A stretch of DNA of 64,000 nucleotides, from the NCBI GenBank assembly GCA_934700345.1, contig CAKUXP010000003.1, positions 1 to 64,000 of the forward strand, written 5' to 3'. Shown in pieces: positions 51,931-60,652 of this stretch. The DNA comes from an uncultured Fibrobacter sp. (lineage in GTDB: Bacteria; Fibrobacterota; Fibrobacteria; Fibrobacterales; Fibrobacteraceae). Position 1 is the first letter of the stretch; each line of letters begins with the position of its first letter. A model generated the notes under the pieces. That model was not told the origin of the DNA. It was given only the letters and a program-made list of their open reading frames with translations, and did not search any database. Both the position numbers and the translations under genes were made by a program.

Positions 51931-52518
51931 GGAAGGGGGCCCTGCTTCAAGGCGACATACGCTCAGGAAGACAATCTAGGGCTTTCAAGCGTCGGCTCGA
52001 CGAAGAAGTTTATGGACTATCTGCACGAACCGTTCCTTTTTTACTATCTAGACAGATACGACAACAAGTTGAAGCTCATGAAAAAGGCGCCGCGCAAAGT
52101 ATATGTCGTGGATAATGGGTTTGTTACGGCAAGAGCGTTCAACCTCGGCGATAACCTCGGAAGGCTATTGGAAAACCAGGTTTTTATCGAACTTTTGCAT
52201 CGCGGATACAGTACCGAGAAAACTTTGTTCTATTACCGTTCCCGAAATGACAAGGAGACCGACTTTGTGCTTCGCGAAGGAAATCGTATCAAGCGGCTTG
52301 TGCAGGTCTGCTACGATTTGTCGAAGAGCAAAACGGAAAAGCGGGAAGTCGATAGCCTTGTCGAATGCGCCGGGGAACTCGGCTGCAACGACCTCACCAT
52401 CGTAACTTGGAACGAGGAACGCGTCATCGAAAAAGACGGCTATACGGTCAAGGTTGTGCCTGTGCGATTTTTTTTTGAATCCCGTTTCAAAAAGAATCTT
52501 GTCGTTCATACACGATAA
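51931..52518 (+). pseudogene. AAA ATPase with DUF4143 domain, N-terminal half lost
   Basis: From about 51949 the sequence reads the C-terminal half of a DUF4143 ATPase: a small helix-turn-helix-like part (GLSSVGSTKKFMDYLHEPF), KVYVVDNGFVTA, and NLGRLLENQVFIELLHRGYS. The PD-(D/E)xK-like end DKETDFVLREGNRIKRLVQV completes it. The whole P-loop domain (about 200 residues) is missing, and the frame has a stop at 51928. It is a remnant of the same broad family as the intact gene on the opposite strand. Confidence 0.8.
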
Positions 52519-52550
52519 AAATGTTCACTTTTTGTCGGGTATAGTCGATA

Positions 52551-52574
52551 AAAAACGTCCTAAAGGACGGTTTT
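52551..52574. terminator. short bidirectional hairpin between the two DUF4143 genes
   Basis: AAAAACGTCCT-AA-AGGACGGTTTT forms a six-bp core stem (52556-52569) with A- and T-runs on either side. It serves the convergent ends of the remnant (52518) and the intact gene (52615). Confidence 0.65.
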
Positions 52575-52614
52575 GAAATCGAATGCGCTCCTGTGCCCGA
52601 CAGGCTTTCGCCCG

Positions 52615-53784
52615 TTATTCTCCCTTTCCCCAGTCCTTCCAGCCAACATACTGGATTCCGTTAATTTCGCATGTCAAGTCTCCGAGATAAAAGACCTTGC
52701 TCTTGAAATTCGCATTCCCCCGCAAAGCGAGGTATTTTCTTGCTCCGGCGGACAGCTTGCGCTCCGCTTCGATTGAACTTTTGACCTCGACGGAAAAGGA
52801 GTGCTTCCAATCGGCGACGATATCCATTTCAAGACCGCTCGAATCCCGAAAGAATGCGAGGTTCGGGCTTTTGCCTTGATTGGTGCGTTTCTTTGTCAGT
52901 TCCGAGACGGCGAAAGTTTCGATGACGGTGCCTCTGTATTTGCTCAAGATGAGTTCTTCTGGCGAATCGATACCCAAAAGGTGGCAGAGCAATCCTGTAT
53001 CGGTAAAGTATAGCTTGGGCGTCTTGACCAGGGAACGTCCGAGGTTGTTTGTATCGGGCTGCAGAAAGTGAATCAGAAAGGAAGACTCCAATACGGAAAG
53101 CCATTGTTTTACGGTAGGAGCGGAAATTCCCAGATTCTTCGCGATGCTTTCCATGGAAAGCAGCTGTCCCGAATGGAGTGCGCAGATACGGACAAATTTT
53201 TTGAAAGTCGGCAAATTGCTGACGTTGATTTGATATCGGACATCCAGATCAAGATAGGTGTCGATGTAGCTGTCAAACCAATCGTCGAGTAGAAACTTCT
53301 TTTCCTTGTCGTAAAGCGGCGGGTAGCAGCCCTTAAAAATTGTTTCGTAAGGATTACTCGACAAGGCGCTTGCGGATGCAAGCTCTTCGTTTGAAAAGGG
53401 TAGCAGCTTGACAAAGCCGGCGCGTCCGGCAAGGGAATCGCTCATGTTTTCCTTGAGCTTGAACTGGTTTGAACCTGTCAGGACAAACTTCCCGGGGGTA
53501 AAGGCTCCGTTATCTACGGCAAGCTTAACCGCATCGAAAATTTCGGGAACTTTCTGCGCTTCGTCAAAAACGGCACCGTCAGGGAAAGCCTGCAAAAAGT
53601 CTTTTGGATTTGCGGAAGCCATTTCGCGCATCGACTTGTCGTCAAAAGTGATGTACCTTTTTTCGGGAAAGGTTGTCTTGGCTAGGGTAGATTTTCCCGT
53701 CTGTCGCGGTCCTACGATTCCGATGATGGGGAACTGTCCCGAGAGACGGAGAAGCGCCTTTTTCGCAATTCGTTCAATGGGCAA
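52615..53784 (-). CDS. AAA ATPase with DUF4143 domain
   Basis: A 389-residue protein of the AAA_14/DUF4143 type, common in Fibrobacter and Bacteroidetes. Walker A is GPRQTGKST near residues 25-33. Walker B is AVFDEAQKVPEIF, and VLTGSNQFKLKENMSDSLAGR follows. A winged helix (ESIAKNLGISAPTVKQWLSVL) and the C-terminal DUF4143 part close it. The C-terminal part has LYFTDTGLLCHLLG, FRDSSGLEMDIVADW and VEVKSS, the last a nuclease-like E-x-K. The start is a TTG at 53784 with GAGG seven bases upstream. Function is unproven; toxin-antitoxin or defence-like roles have been suggested for relatives. Four 23-bp-spaced repeats lie in its promoter. Confidence 0.9.
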   Translation of the reverse strand: MPIERIAKKALLRLSGQFPIIGIVGPRQTGKSTLAKTTFPEKRYITFDDKSMREMASANPKDFLQAFPDGAVFDEAQKVPEIFDAVKLAVDNGAFTPGKFVLTGSNQFKLKENMSDSLAGRAGFVKLLPFSNEELASASALSSNPYETIFKGCYPPLYDKEKKFLLDDWFDSYIDTYLDLDVRYQINVSNLPTFKKFVRICALHSGQLLSMESIAKNLGISAPTVKQWLSVLESSFLIHFLQPDTNNLGRSLVKTPKLYFTDTGLLCHLLGIDSPEELILSKYRGTVIETFAVSELTKKRTNQGKSPNLAFFRDSSGLEMDIVADWKHSFSVEVKSSIEAERKLSAGARKYLALRGNANFKSKVFYLGDLTCEINGIQYVGWKDWGKGE

Positions 53785-53800
53785 TGGAAAGCCTCACTTT

Positions 53801-53892
53801 GAAAATCTAAAGTTTTGCACTTTAAAAAGCTAAAGTTTAATATAGATAAAATTCAAAGTTTCGACATCCGAAAATCTAAAGTTTTCGAAAAA
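53801..53892. repeat. four direct repeats at an exact 23-bp period
   Basis: The core CTAAAGTTT stands at 53807, 53830 and 53876, with a one-change copy (TCAAAGTTT plus partner shift) at 53853, each exactly 23 bases apart. Units 1 and 4 share the longer GAAAATCTAAAGTTTT. The array begins 17 bases upstream of the DUF4143 ATPase start. It looks like binding sites for a regulator on one face of the helix. Confidence 0.8.
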
Positions 53893-53931
53893 GGGCAAAA
53901 ACGTCGTTCGGGATGCCGATTTTCCTTTTCG

Positions 53932-54768
53932 CTACCGAATAAACACGAGACCTAAAATCCCCGCCGCCCACAGGTAGTAGGCGAAGTAGTGGAACTTTCC
54001 TTTCTGGACGAAGTTCATGAGCCATTTGAGCGCGAAGATTCCGGCGACAAAGGCGACGGCCATCCCGACGAGAAGCTCCGGGGTGAACGAGCCGCTCTCT
54101 GCGCACCTCTCGAGCATTTCGGGCTTTTCTGTCGGATTGAACGTCTGGCACTTGAACCATTTAATGAAATCGAGAAGCGCCGCGCCGCCGACCGCCGGGA
54201 TGCTCATGAGGAAGGAAAATTCGCCCGCGTACTTGCGGTTCGTTCCCATGAAGAGCATCGCGGAAATCGTGGAGCCGCTGCGGCTGATGCCCGGGATGCA
54301 GGCAAAGCCCTGGACGATTCCCGTGACGAGCGCGCGCCACCAGTTCATCGCCTTGCCGGGTTCTTCCGGGTGGTTCGCGCCGGTCCTAGCCCATTTCGAA
54401 GCGAAGAGGAGCGTTCCCGTGAAGAGCAGCGCGCTGCAGACGAATCTCGGGCTTTCGAAGAGCGATTCGATCTGGTCCTTGAAGCCTAGCCCGATGGCGG
54501 CTGTCGGAATCGACGCGAGGACGATGTAGCCCGCTTCCTTGAGCTGCGCCTTGTCGCGGAGCGCACAGCCCTTGACGATGTTCCAGATTTTTTTCCGGAA
54601 GATGACGAAGATGGAAAGGAGCGTCCCCGCATGGAGCATGATGTCGAAGAACATGCCCGCGTCCTTTAGACCGAGCAGGGATTTTCCGAGGACGAGATGC
54701 CCGGAGCTTGATACGGGGAGAAATTCGGCGAGACCCTGGAGAAGGCCCAAAAGGATGGATTCGATCAT
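53932..54768 (-). CDS. uppP: undecaprenyl-diphosphatase
   Basis: UppP (BacA) recycles the undecaprenyl carrier for peptidoglycan. It is a 278-residue membrane protein with eight or more helices. Motif 1 is GLAEFLPVSSSGHLVL, and motif 2 is GFACIPGISRSGSTISAML (the catalytic Glu/Ser/Arg region). ATG 54768 with GGA six bases upstream is preferred over an in-frame TTG at 54777. It stands alone, downstream of the accessory patch. Confidence 0.95.
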   Translation of the reverse strand: MIESILLGLLQGLAEFLPVSSSGHLVLGKSLLGLKDAGMFFDIMLHAGTLLSIFVIFRKKIWNIVKGCALRDKAQLKEAGYIVLASIPTAAIGLGFKDQIESLFESPRFVCSALLFTGTLLFASKWARTGANHPEEPGKAMNWWRALVTGIVQGFACIPGISRSGSTISAMLFMGTNRKYAGEFSFLMSIPAVGGAALLDFIKWFKCQTFNPTEKPEMLERCAESGSFTPELLVGMAVAFVAGIFALKWLMNFVQKGKFHYFAYYLWAAGILGLVFIR

Positions 54769-54791
54769 GATTTCCAAAGTTATAAAAATGC

Positions 54792-54929
54792 GTGGGAAAT
54801 GGCATCCCGAACGACTGGGCCGCGGAACACGGCGACCCCGCCTATATCTTCAACCTGGTCCTGCGAATCGTCACCGTGAGCCTCGAAACCGTGAAAATCG
54901 TGAAGGCGCTTCCCAGGCTGGAATTTTAG
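54792..54929 (+). other. possible gene remnant
   Basis: From a GTG at 54792, 45 codons read as credible protein (GNGIPNDWAAEHGDPAY, then VLRIVTVSLETVKIVKALP) up to a TAG at 54927. There is no ribosome site, and a competing frame starts at ATG 54788. It may be the 3' end of a lost gene or a very small gene. The following 54930-55036 shows nothing. Confidence 0.3.
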
Positions 54930-55036
54930 AGACTTGACTTCACCCTCGCCGCTTTTCTATATTAGGCACCGCCTATTCGGAAGATTCCCTGAATTTTTCG
55001 AAAGCCCTGCCCGGTGTTGGTAGCATCGGGAAGTTT

Positions 55037-55333
55037 TTATCCCAAATAGTCATCTGCCCACTTTACGTCTTGCTCGATTTCAGGGAGCGTTTTCCTGTCA
55101 AACAAGGGCTGCATCAAGAGCTTTTTGGCGCATTCCGGCATGGACGATTCTTCTGCGTGAAATAGCCTGGTTAGCGGATCGGTTGCGAGCGTATAGCATT
55201 CCATCACCCAAGGGTGCGGTTTCTTTTCATCGTACCATCCTTGGATAAAGTAAACAACGTCCTTGTATTTGATCCAAAGCTCATCGCCGTAGTAGAGGTG
55301 GTCTAGGAATTCCGAATAATTACCATTTATCAT
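55037..55333 (-). CDS. small protein of unknown function
   Basis: A 98-residue protein with a mixed alpha/beta pattern: ELWIKYKDVVYFIQGWYDEK, then PHPWVMECYTLATDPLTRLF and the C-terminal IEQDVKWADDYLG. It has no signal or membrane segment. The aromatic and acidic mix looks like a small conserved cytoplasmic protein, but no family is named. It lies just before the tRNA-Pro gene on the same strand. Confidence 0.65.
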   Translation of the reverse strand: MINGNYSEFLDHLYYGDELWIKYKDVVYFIQGWYDEKKPHPWVMECYTLATDPLTRLFHAEESSMPECAKKLLMQPLFDRKTLPEIEQDVKWADDYLG

Positions 55334-55406
55334 GTTTGGGAACTCCGATGCGTAGATGGTTTAAGGTTAAAATCGAACTCCGTTCTCATCTGGCTATGAA
55401 AGGCTC

Positions 55407-55435
55407 AAAAAAGAAAAGGCTCCTTTCGGAGCCTT
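55407..55435 (-). terminator. terminator after tRNA-Pro
   Basis: AAGGCTCC-TTTC-GGAGCCTT (eight-bp stem, 55416-55435) is followed on the minus strand by TTCTTTTTT. It starts two bases beyond the tRNA 3' end. Confidence 0.92.
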
Positions 55436-55437
55436 AT

Positions 55438-55510
55438 CGGGGTAGCCAGATTCGAACTGACGACATTCTGCTCCCAAAGCAGACGCTCTACCAGGCTGAG
55501 CTACACCCCG
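55438..55510 (-). tRNA. tRNA-Pro (anticodon UGG)
   Basis: A 73-base cloverleaf read on the minus strand. The acceptor stem CGGGGTG pairs with TACCCCG (one G-T wobble), the D-arm is TAGCTCAGCCTGGTAGAGC, and the anticodon stem TCTGC/GCAGA has loop TTTGGGA. The T-arm has GTTCGAATC. CCA is not encoded. A terminator follows at once. Confidence 0.97.
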
Positions 55511-55625
55511 TAGCGGTTTAAATATAGAAAAAGATTGCGGGTTTTGAATGGTTTCAATCCGAAAACCGGATTTCCGCCTGGCGTTTCGGAGGTGTTTAAT
55601 TTATTTTTAACGAAAAAGAGGTTTT

Positions 55626-56183
55626 ATGAACGAGGAACGTCGGAAGCTTCGCGACGAAGTCTATACGCAGATGATGATGGCGCAGGCGCGCCTTTCGAAA
55701 GACGCCAATACGCAAATGGGCGCAGTCCTCGTTTCGGGCGACGGGCGAGTCCTCAGCACGGGCTACAACGGCGCCCCGGCGAGCTTTGACGATGCGACGA
55801 TCCCCTACACGCGGGAAAACCGGCGGCTCGCTTACGACCTGCTCGAAGCGGATTCGGGAAAGCTCGTTTCGCACCACGAGTTCGAGGTGAACAAGTATCC
55901 GTTCATGGTCCACGCAGAAATCAATGCGCTCCACTATGCGCGCGGAAAGGTTCCGCCCGGTTCGAAACTCTATGTCATCGGGTTTCCCTGCGAACGCTGC
56001 GCCTTGGAAATCGCGCTTTCGGGAGTAGCCGAGGTCTTCGTGACGAAGGACGACTACGATGCGAATTCGACGCTCAACAACAGCCGGGACACGGCTTTCT
56101 ACATGTTCGCCCAAGCGGGAATCCTAGTCACGCTCTGCGGCAAGCGTTTAAAGCCCGTCATTTCGACGGTGAAGACCGTTTAG
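55626..56183 (+). CDS. deoxycytidylate deaminase family protein
   Basis: A 185-residue zinc deaminase of the dCMP/cytidine type. HAEINALHYA (zinc His and catalytic Glu) and PCERC (two zinc Cys) form the active site. The N-terminal QMMMAQARLSKDANTQMGAVLV and GYNGAPASFDD match dCMP deaminases, which feed dUMP for thymidylate synthesis. A ComEB-type late-competence protein has the same fold. It is the first gene after the tRNA, in the opposite direction. Confidence 0.9.
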   Translation: MNEERRKLRDEVYTQMMMAQARLSKDANTQMGAVLVSGDGRVLSTGYNGAPASFDDATIPYTRENRRLAYDLLEADSGKLVSHHEFEVNKYPFMVHAEINALHYARGKVPPGSKLYVIGFPCERCALEIALSGVAEVFVTKDDYDANSTLNNSRDTAFYMFAQAGILVTLCGKRLKPVISTVKTV

Positions 56184-56204
56184 CGGATTTGCGCGGTTTG
56201 CAAA

Positions 56205-56230
56205 AAAGGCTTCGCGCGAGCGAAGCCTTT
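56205..56230. terminator. bidirectional terminator between the deaminase and OmpA genes
   Basis: AAAGGCTTCGC-GCGA-GCGAAGCCTTT is a perfect 11-bp stem with A and T runs on both sides. It serves the convergent ends at 56183 and 56250. Confidence 0.92.
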
Positions 56231-56249
56231 CCTGTCTAAAGATTTTGCG

Positions 56250-58223
56250 TTATTCGAACGGGACCAGTTCGACGCGGCGGTTCGCTTCGCGACCGGAACG
56301 GCTCTTGTTGTTGGCGACGGGACGGCTGGATCCGTAACCGACAGCTCGCACGCGGGATTCGTCGATGCCTTTCTTGATGAAGTAGCCGGTGACCGCCTTG
56401 GCGCGCTTTTCGGAAAGCTGCTGGTTGTAGTCGGCAGATCCGACTTCGTCCGTGTGGCCTTGGACCTCGAGCTTCGCCTGCGGATGCTTCTTCATCAGCC
56501 GGATGATGTCGTTGAGCGTTCCGTAACTGCTCTTTACGAGCGTCGCTGAGTTACGCTTGAATCGGATTCCCTTGCGAAGTTCGCTCAGGTCTTCCTTCTT
56601 GTTCACGGGGCAGCCGACCTTGTCGATTCGGACGCCGGGGAGCGTGTTCGGGCACTGGTCGATGGCGTCCGGTACGCCGTCCTTGTCCGAATCGAGGACG
56701 CATCCCGTAGAATCGACTGCGGAGTTTGCCGGCGTGTTCGGGCACTTGTCCCGGGAATCGGGAACGCCGTCCTTGTCCGAATCGATGGGGCATCCTGTCG
56801 TATCGACGGAGATACTGCTCGGCGTGTTCGGGCATTTGTCGAGGCCGTTATAGACGCCGTCGTTATCGGAATCTACCGGGCAGCCCGTGCTATCGACGAT
56901 AGCGCCTTTGGGCGTGTTCGGGCATTTGTCCGATGCGTCCTTCACACCGTCACCGTCCGAATCGAGGACCGCTGCGCAGACCTGCGCCGTATCGATTTTC
57001 AGCGTATCGCGCTGGATGACAACCACTGTATCGGGCTTGAACGGACAGCCGATGCTATCGACCGGAGTTCCCTTGGGCGTTGCGGCGCACTTGTCGAGGT
57101 AGTCCGGGATTTTGTCGCCGTCTTCGTCTGTCGGGCAGCCGTTTGCATCGACGGAAACGTTCGCCGGCGTATGCGGGCACTTGTCTTTCGCGTCTTCGAC
57201 GCCGTCGCCGTCCTCGTCGTTTTTCGTGAACGGGTTTCCGCGCCAGGTGAGAAGGGCGGACATTCCGTAATCGGCGGCTCCCGTCTTGTAGGAAACGACG
57301 TTTCCGTTCTGCTTCTTGTGGACCGTCATGAATTTTCTCGTCAGGTCGTCTTCGTCGATGAACGCGGTGATGCCGATGTCCGCGCCGACGGCAAGGTCGA
57401 TTCCGTGGGCGAGGTGGAAGCGGACGCCCGGGGTGAGGCGCATCGGGTCGGTGAGCGGGTCACGCCAGTTGAGCGTCTTTTCCACGCGGGTTTCGCCGGA
57501 AAACTCGAGGAAAAAGTCCATCGATTCGAGGGCGGTGAGGTTCAGGCCTGTTCCCCAGACTAGCGTGTTTGCGCCTTCGTGCATCACGCCGACAAATCCC
57601 ATGTTGTTGTTCCAGCGGATCGGAATTCCGATTTTATTCAAGTCGAACGTGAGGAGAAGGGACGCTTCGAGCGCCCAGTCGTCTGCGGAATAGGCGTGCG
57701 AATAGCCGTAGGAATTGACATACCAGACATGGCGGGGGCGCATACCGGTTCCGCGGTCTCCGGTGGGGAAGTAGATCTGCCCGAGGAGCGCCACGCTTGT
57801 CACGTTGGTCGTGTCAAAGGGAAGCCGGAATTTTAGCCAGGTCTGCAGGTCGCCGATTCCGAAGCCTTGCAGGTCGGCATCTCCGACGTCCGGATTCACG
57901 TCGTCGTAGTGGAGCGGGAGAACGACGCCGAAGTCGAGAAAGTCGAGAAGTCCGACCGCTGCGTGGAAGTTTCCGGAAATCGACGGCATGAGGCTGTTCA
58001 CGACAATGGCGTCGCCGCCGTTCACCTGGTAAAAGTACTGGTAGGCGGAGGGTTGCGCGTCGGCGATGCCTTCCGCCCCGATGCCGACGGAAAGTCCCCA
58101 TTGTCCAAGAGTCTTTGCGCTCTGCTGGTGGAGACCGTCCGCTCCGCCTTCAAGCCCGGTTTCCGCAAAGGCCATCCCCAGGGAAAGTCCCACAACGAAA
58201 GGAATCAATTGCTTTTTGTTCAT
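56250..58223 (-). CDS. OmpA-family outer-membrane protein with thrombospondin type 3 repeats
   Basis: A 657-residue protein with a signal peptide (MNKKQLIPFVVGLSLGMAFA) and an N-terminal beta-barrel (about 25-335). Calcium-binding-like TSP3 repeats follow (about 345-555), each with D-x-D-x-D-G-V and a paired KCP...GCP. The C-terminal OmpA domain (about 560-657) contains LEVQGHTDEVGSADYNQQLS and SRVRAVGYGSSRP, which bind peptidoglycan. It should tether the outer membrane to the wall. The start has GAGGAAATA directly upstream. The TSP3-OmpA architecture is common in Fibrobacter and Bacteroidetes. Confidence 0.93.
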   Translation of the reverse strand: MNKKQLIPFVVGLSLGMAFAETGLEGGADGLHQQSAKTLGQWGLSVGIGAEGIADAQPSAYQYFYQVNGGDAIVVNSLMPSISGNFHAAVGLLDFLDFGVVLPLHYDDVNPDVGDADLQGFGIGDLQTWLKFRLPFDTTNVTSVALLGQIYFPTGDRGTGMRPRHVWYVNSYGYSHAYSADDWALEASLLLTFDLNKIGIPIRWNNNMGFVGVMHEGANTLVWGTGLNLTALESMDFFLEFSGETRVEKTLNWRDPLTDPMRLTPGVRFHLAHGIDLAVGADIGITAFIDEDDLTRKFMTVHKKQNGNVVSYKTGAADYGMSALLTWRGNPFTKNDEDGDGVEDAKDKCPHTPANVSVDANGCPTDEDGDKIPDYLDKCAATPKGTPVDSIGCPFKPDTVVVIQRDTLKIDTAQVCAAVLDSDGDGVKDASDKCPNTPKGAIVDSTGCPVDSDNDGVYNGLDKCPNTPSSISVDTTGCPIDSDKDGVPDSRDKCPNTPANSAVDSTGCVLDSDKDGVPDAIDQCPNTLPGVRIDKVGCPVNKKEDLSELRKGIRFKRNSATLVKSSYGTLNDIIRLMKKHPQAKLEVQGHTDEVGSADYNQQLSEKRAKAVTGYFIKKGIDESRVRAVGYGSSRPVANNKSRSGREANRRVELVPFE

Positions 58224-58313
58224 TATTTCCTCAAGTATGAAAAATGTAATTTCAAAAGAAAATGTAATTATTCTTTTTGTTGCTGTCTAGATTTTTGACA
58301 GAAAACGTGGACC

Positions 58314-58350
58314 GCAATTAGCAATTAGCAATGAGCAATTAGCAATTAGC
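58314..58350. repeat. heptamer tandem repeat (GCAATTA)
   Basis: Four copies of GCAATTA and one GCAATGA stand head to tail at 58314-58348, plus GC. They lie in the 245-base gap between the ompA-like gene and the next gene, where nothing else is seen. Confidence 0.85.
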
Positions 58351-58468
58351 TGTTTATCGCCCCACGTCCCGCTTAACTCGTCCCAAAAGCTTAGACGTCC
58401 GCGGTTCGAACTCCTGGCTTCTATCTTCTCGATACGTCAACATCCCGGAACAATTCTATTTTGCTGCC

Positions 58469-59317
58469 ATGGCTCGAATTTTTCTCGCAGCGCTTTTTTG
58501 CGCATTCCTTTTTGCCGGCGAAAGCTTGGCTAGGTCCGTTGAATTTTTTTCGCATGACAGGTTTTCTTCGTCTGCGCTTTTTTCGAAACTCGATTCGGTT
58601 GGCGGCGACGGAACCTGGATGGAATGGGACAAGGGCGCGGTGCTCGATCCGGAAATCGCAAAGATCGTAACGGATAAAACCGGAAAGTTCCTTTCGGATG
58701 TGGAACATGGATGGCTCTTGGAAAATCCGGACGGTTCGGCGAATTTTGCCGTCCTCCGGAAAAAAGGTTCGGGCGAATCTCTCGCGTTTCATGAAATCCC
58801 GAAGTTCACCGTGAAAAGGGTCCCGCTCGAAATCCGGGAACCGCTCGATCCGCAAAGGGTCTTCCGCGATTACCGCGAGACGCTTTCCGGGCATTTTGTA
58901 CACCTAGACGATACAAACCTGCAAGCCGTCGTCCGCGACAGGGAAATCCAGTTCTCCTATCTGAAGCCCGACCGCGAAGCGCTAGTCTCGATACCTTTTT
59001 TCGACCGCTTGCCCGAATCGCAGAAACAGGCGGAAATTCGGATGCGTCGGGATTTTTACGCCTACGAATATGCGCTGATGGTCCAGGCTTTCGTGGCGAG
59101 TACGCGCGGGCTTTTCAACTGGCAGGTATGGCATTGGCTTTCCCGCGACTTGACTTCGGACGCGATGATTCAGGACGCGGAGATAGCGGCGGTCCTCGCT
59201 TCGCCGGATCAGGGAAAGTTCGTGCGGATCTTTTTCAAGAACCTGCCGAACGGTTACTCCGTGGAAATGCTTTCGAACGCGCACGGAGCCTTCATGCTGA
59301 ATATCCGAAGCCGTTAG
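58469..59317 (+). CDS. exported protein of unknown function
   Basis: A 282-residue protein with a signal peptide (MARIFLAALFCAFLFAGESLA). The mature part is mixed, with HDRFSSSALFSKLDS, a charged middle and an aromatic stretch (YAYEYALMVQAFVASTRGLF). The end reads PNGYSVEMLSNAHGAFML. No lipobox or barrel is evident, and no family is recognised. It is followed 18 bases later by the DUF763 gene and may share its transcript. Confidence 0.75.
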   Translation: MARIFLAALFCAFLFAGESLARSVEFFSHDRFSSSALFSKLDSVGGDGTWMEWDKGAVLDPEIAKIVTDKTGKFLSDVEHGWLLENPDGSANFAVLRKKGSGESLAFHEIPKFTVKRVPLEIREPLDPQRVFRDYRETLSGHFVHLDDTNLQAVVRDREIQFSYLKPDREALVSIPFFDRLPESQKQAEIRMRRDFYAYEYALMVQAFVASTRGLFNWQVWHWLSRDLTSDAMIQDAEIAAVLASPDQGKFVRIFFKNLPNGYSVEMLSNAHGAFMLNIRSR

Positions 59318-59335
59318 CCCGGGACTAGAATCGAT

Positions 59336-60592
59336 ATGCCCAAGCGGACCGGCATTGCGGACTTGCCCTTGCACACGGGAACGGTTCCCCGGTGGCTTGC
59401 CGACCGGATGCGCGACATGGGACGCCTGATCGTCGAAGCGATTGTCGAGAATTATGGGCGAAAGGAATTTCTTGTCCGTTTAAGCGACCCGCTGTGGTTT
59501 CAGTCGTTTGGCGCGGTTCTGGGAATGGACTGGCATTCCTCGGGGATTACGACCAGCGTGATGTTTGCCCTGAAACGCGGCATTTCGCAGGTTTCAAGGG
59601 AACTCGGGATCTATGTCTGCGGAGGGCGCGGGAAATTTTCCCGGGAGACGCCGACCGAGCTTTTGCAAATTGCGGACAGGACGGGCCTTGACGGAAACTT
59701 TTTCTTGCGGGCGAGCAGGCTCTGCGCAAAGGTCGATAATACCGCGGTCCAGGACGGCTTCCAGCTCTACCAGCACAATTTCGTCCTGACGGAAGACGGG
59801 GACTGGGCGGTCGTTCAACAGGGGATGAATCCGGAAGCCCGCGCAGCGAGGCGTTATCACTGGAGTTCGCTAAGCCTCAGGTCCTTTGTGGAGACGCCGC
59901 ATACGGCAATCATCGGAGAAAACCGGGGACGCATCCTAAATCTCACGGATAGAGCGGCGGGGAAGACCCGCGAATCGGTCCTTGCGCTTTCCCATGAGGA
60001 ACCGCGGCGCGTTTTGCGGGAAGTCGCATCCATTGTGAAGCCGAAAACGGCGATTATCGTCCCGGAGCAGACCGACCTGTTCGGAAGTTCGCCGGAACCT
60101 CTTCTCGTCTGTTCGGACCGCGACTCTCGGATGCCTGCGCACCATGAAGTCCTAGCGGAAGATGTCGATTTGAAGCGCCTCGGAAGCGTCCTCGCGACCG
60201 CCTACGAATCCGCGCCTTCGAATTTCGAAAGCCTGCTGCTCACACCCGGCCTAGGCCCTCGGACCTTGCAGTCCCTCGCGCTCGTAAGCGAGGTTATCAA
60301 CGGGACTCCGTCGCGCTTTACGGATCCGGCGCGCTTTTCCTTTGCCCACGGCGGAAAGGACGGTCATCCTTTTCCCGTTCCGTGTAAGGTCTATGACGAA
60401 TCGATTCGGGTCCTCGACGAATCCCTCCAGAAGGCGAAGCTCGGCCTTTCGGACAAGATGCGCTGCCTGTCACGCCTGCATGAGGTGCAGCTTGCCATCG
60501 AACGGAACTGCTCGCCGCTTGCGGATTTCGAGAAAACGATCGAATACGAAAGGCGCCATTCCGCGAAATGGGGAGGCCGCGTCGTCGGCTAG
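59336..60592 (+). CDS. DUF763 domain protein
   Basis: A 418-residue protein that begins with the DUF763 hallmark GIADLPLHTGTVPRWLADRM. WHSSGITTSVMFALKRGIS and the KVDNTAVQDGFQLYQHNFV segment are further family blocks. The second half, with GLGPRTLQSLALVSEVI, resembles a helix-hairpin-helix element, and DPARFSFAHGGKDGHPFPV follows. DUF763 proteins are widespread in thermophiles and archaea, and their biochemical role is not established; nucleic-acid metabolism is a guess from the HhH-like piece. It is directly upstream of rnpB, which runs toward it. Confidence 0.88.
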   Translation: MPKRTGIADLPLHTGTVPRWLADRMRDMGRLIVEAIVENYGRKEFLVRLSDPLWFQSFGAVLGMDWHSSGITTSVMFALKRGISQVSRELGIYVCGGRGKFSRETPTELLQIADRTGLDGNFFLRASRLCAKVDNTAVQDGFQLYQHNFVLTEDGDWAVVQQGMNPEARAARRYHWSSLSLRSFVETPHTAIIGENRGRILNLTDRAAGKTRESVLALSHEEPRRVLREVASIVKPKTAIIVPEQTDLFGSSPEPLLVCSDRDSRMPAHHEVLAEDVDLKRLGSVLATAYESAPSNFESLLLTPGLGPRTLQSLALVSEVINGTPSRFTDPARFSFAHGGKDGHPFPVPCKVYDESIRVLDESLQKAKLGLSDKMRCLSRLHEVQLAIERNCSPLADFEKTIEYERRHSAKWGGRVVG

Positions 60593-60619
60593 GATTTAAA
60601 TATCCTGTCTTCTTAGGGA

Positions 60620-60650
60620 GAGAGCCTCTCCGTATTTCGAAGAGGCTCTC
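60620..60650. terminator. hairpin between DUF763 gene and rnpB
   Basis: GAGAGCCTCT and AGAGGCTCTC form a ten-bp stem with an 11-base loop at the convergent ends of the DUF763 gene and rnpB. No long T-run follows on either strand. Confidence 0.6.
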
Positions 60651-60652
60651 GA

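Noticed and set aside
53801..53892. CRISPR array
   Set aside because: Units are only 23 bases in all, with a conserved core of 9-16 bases and no true spacers, and no cas genes are near.
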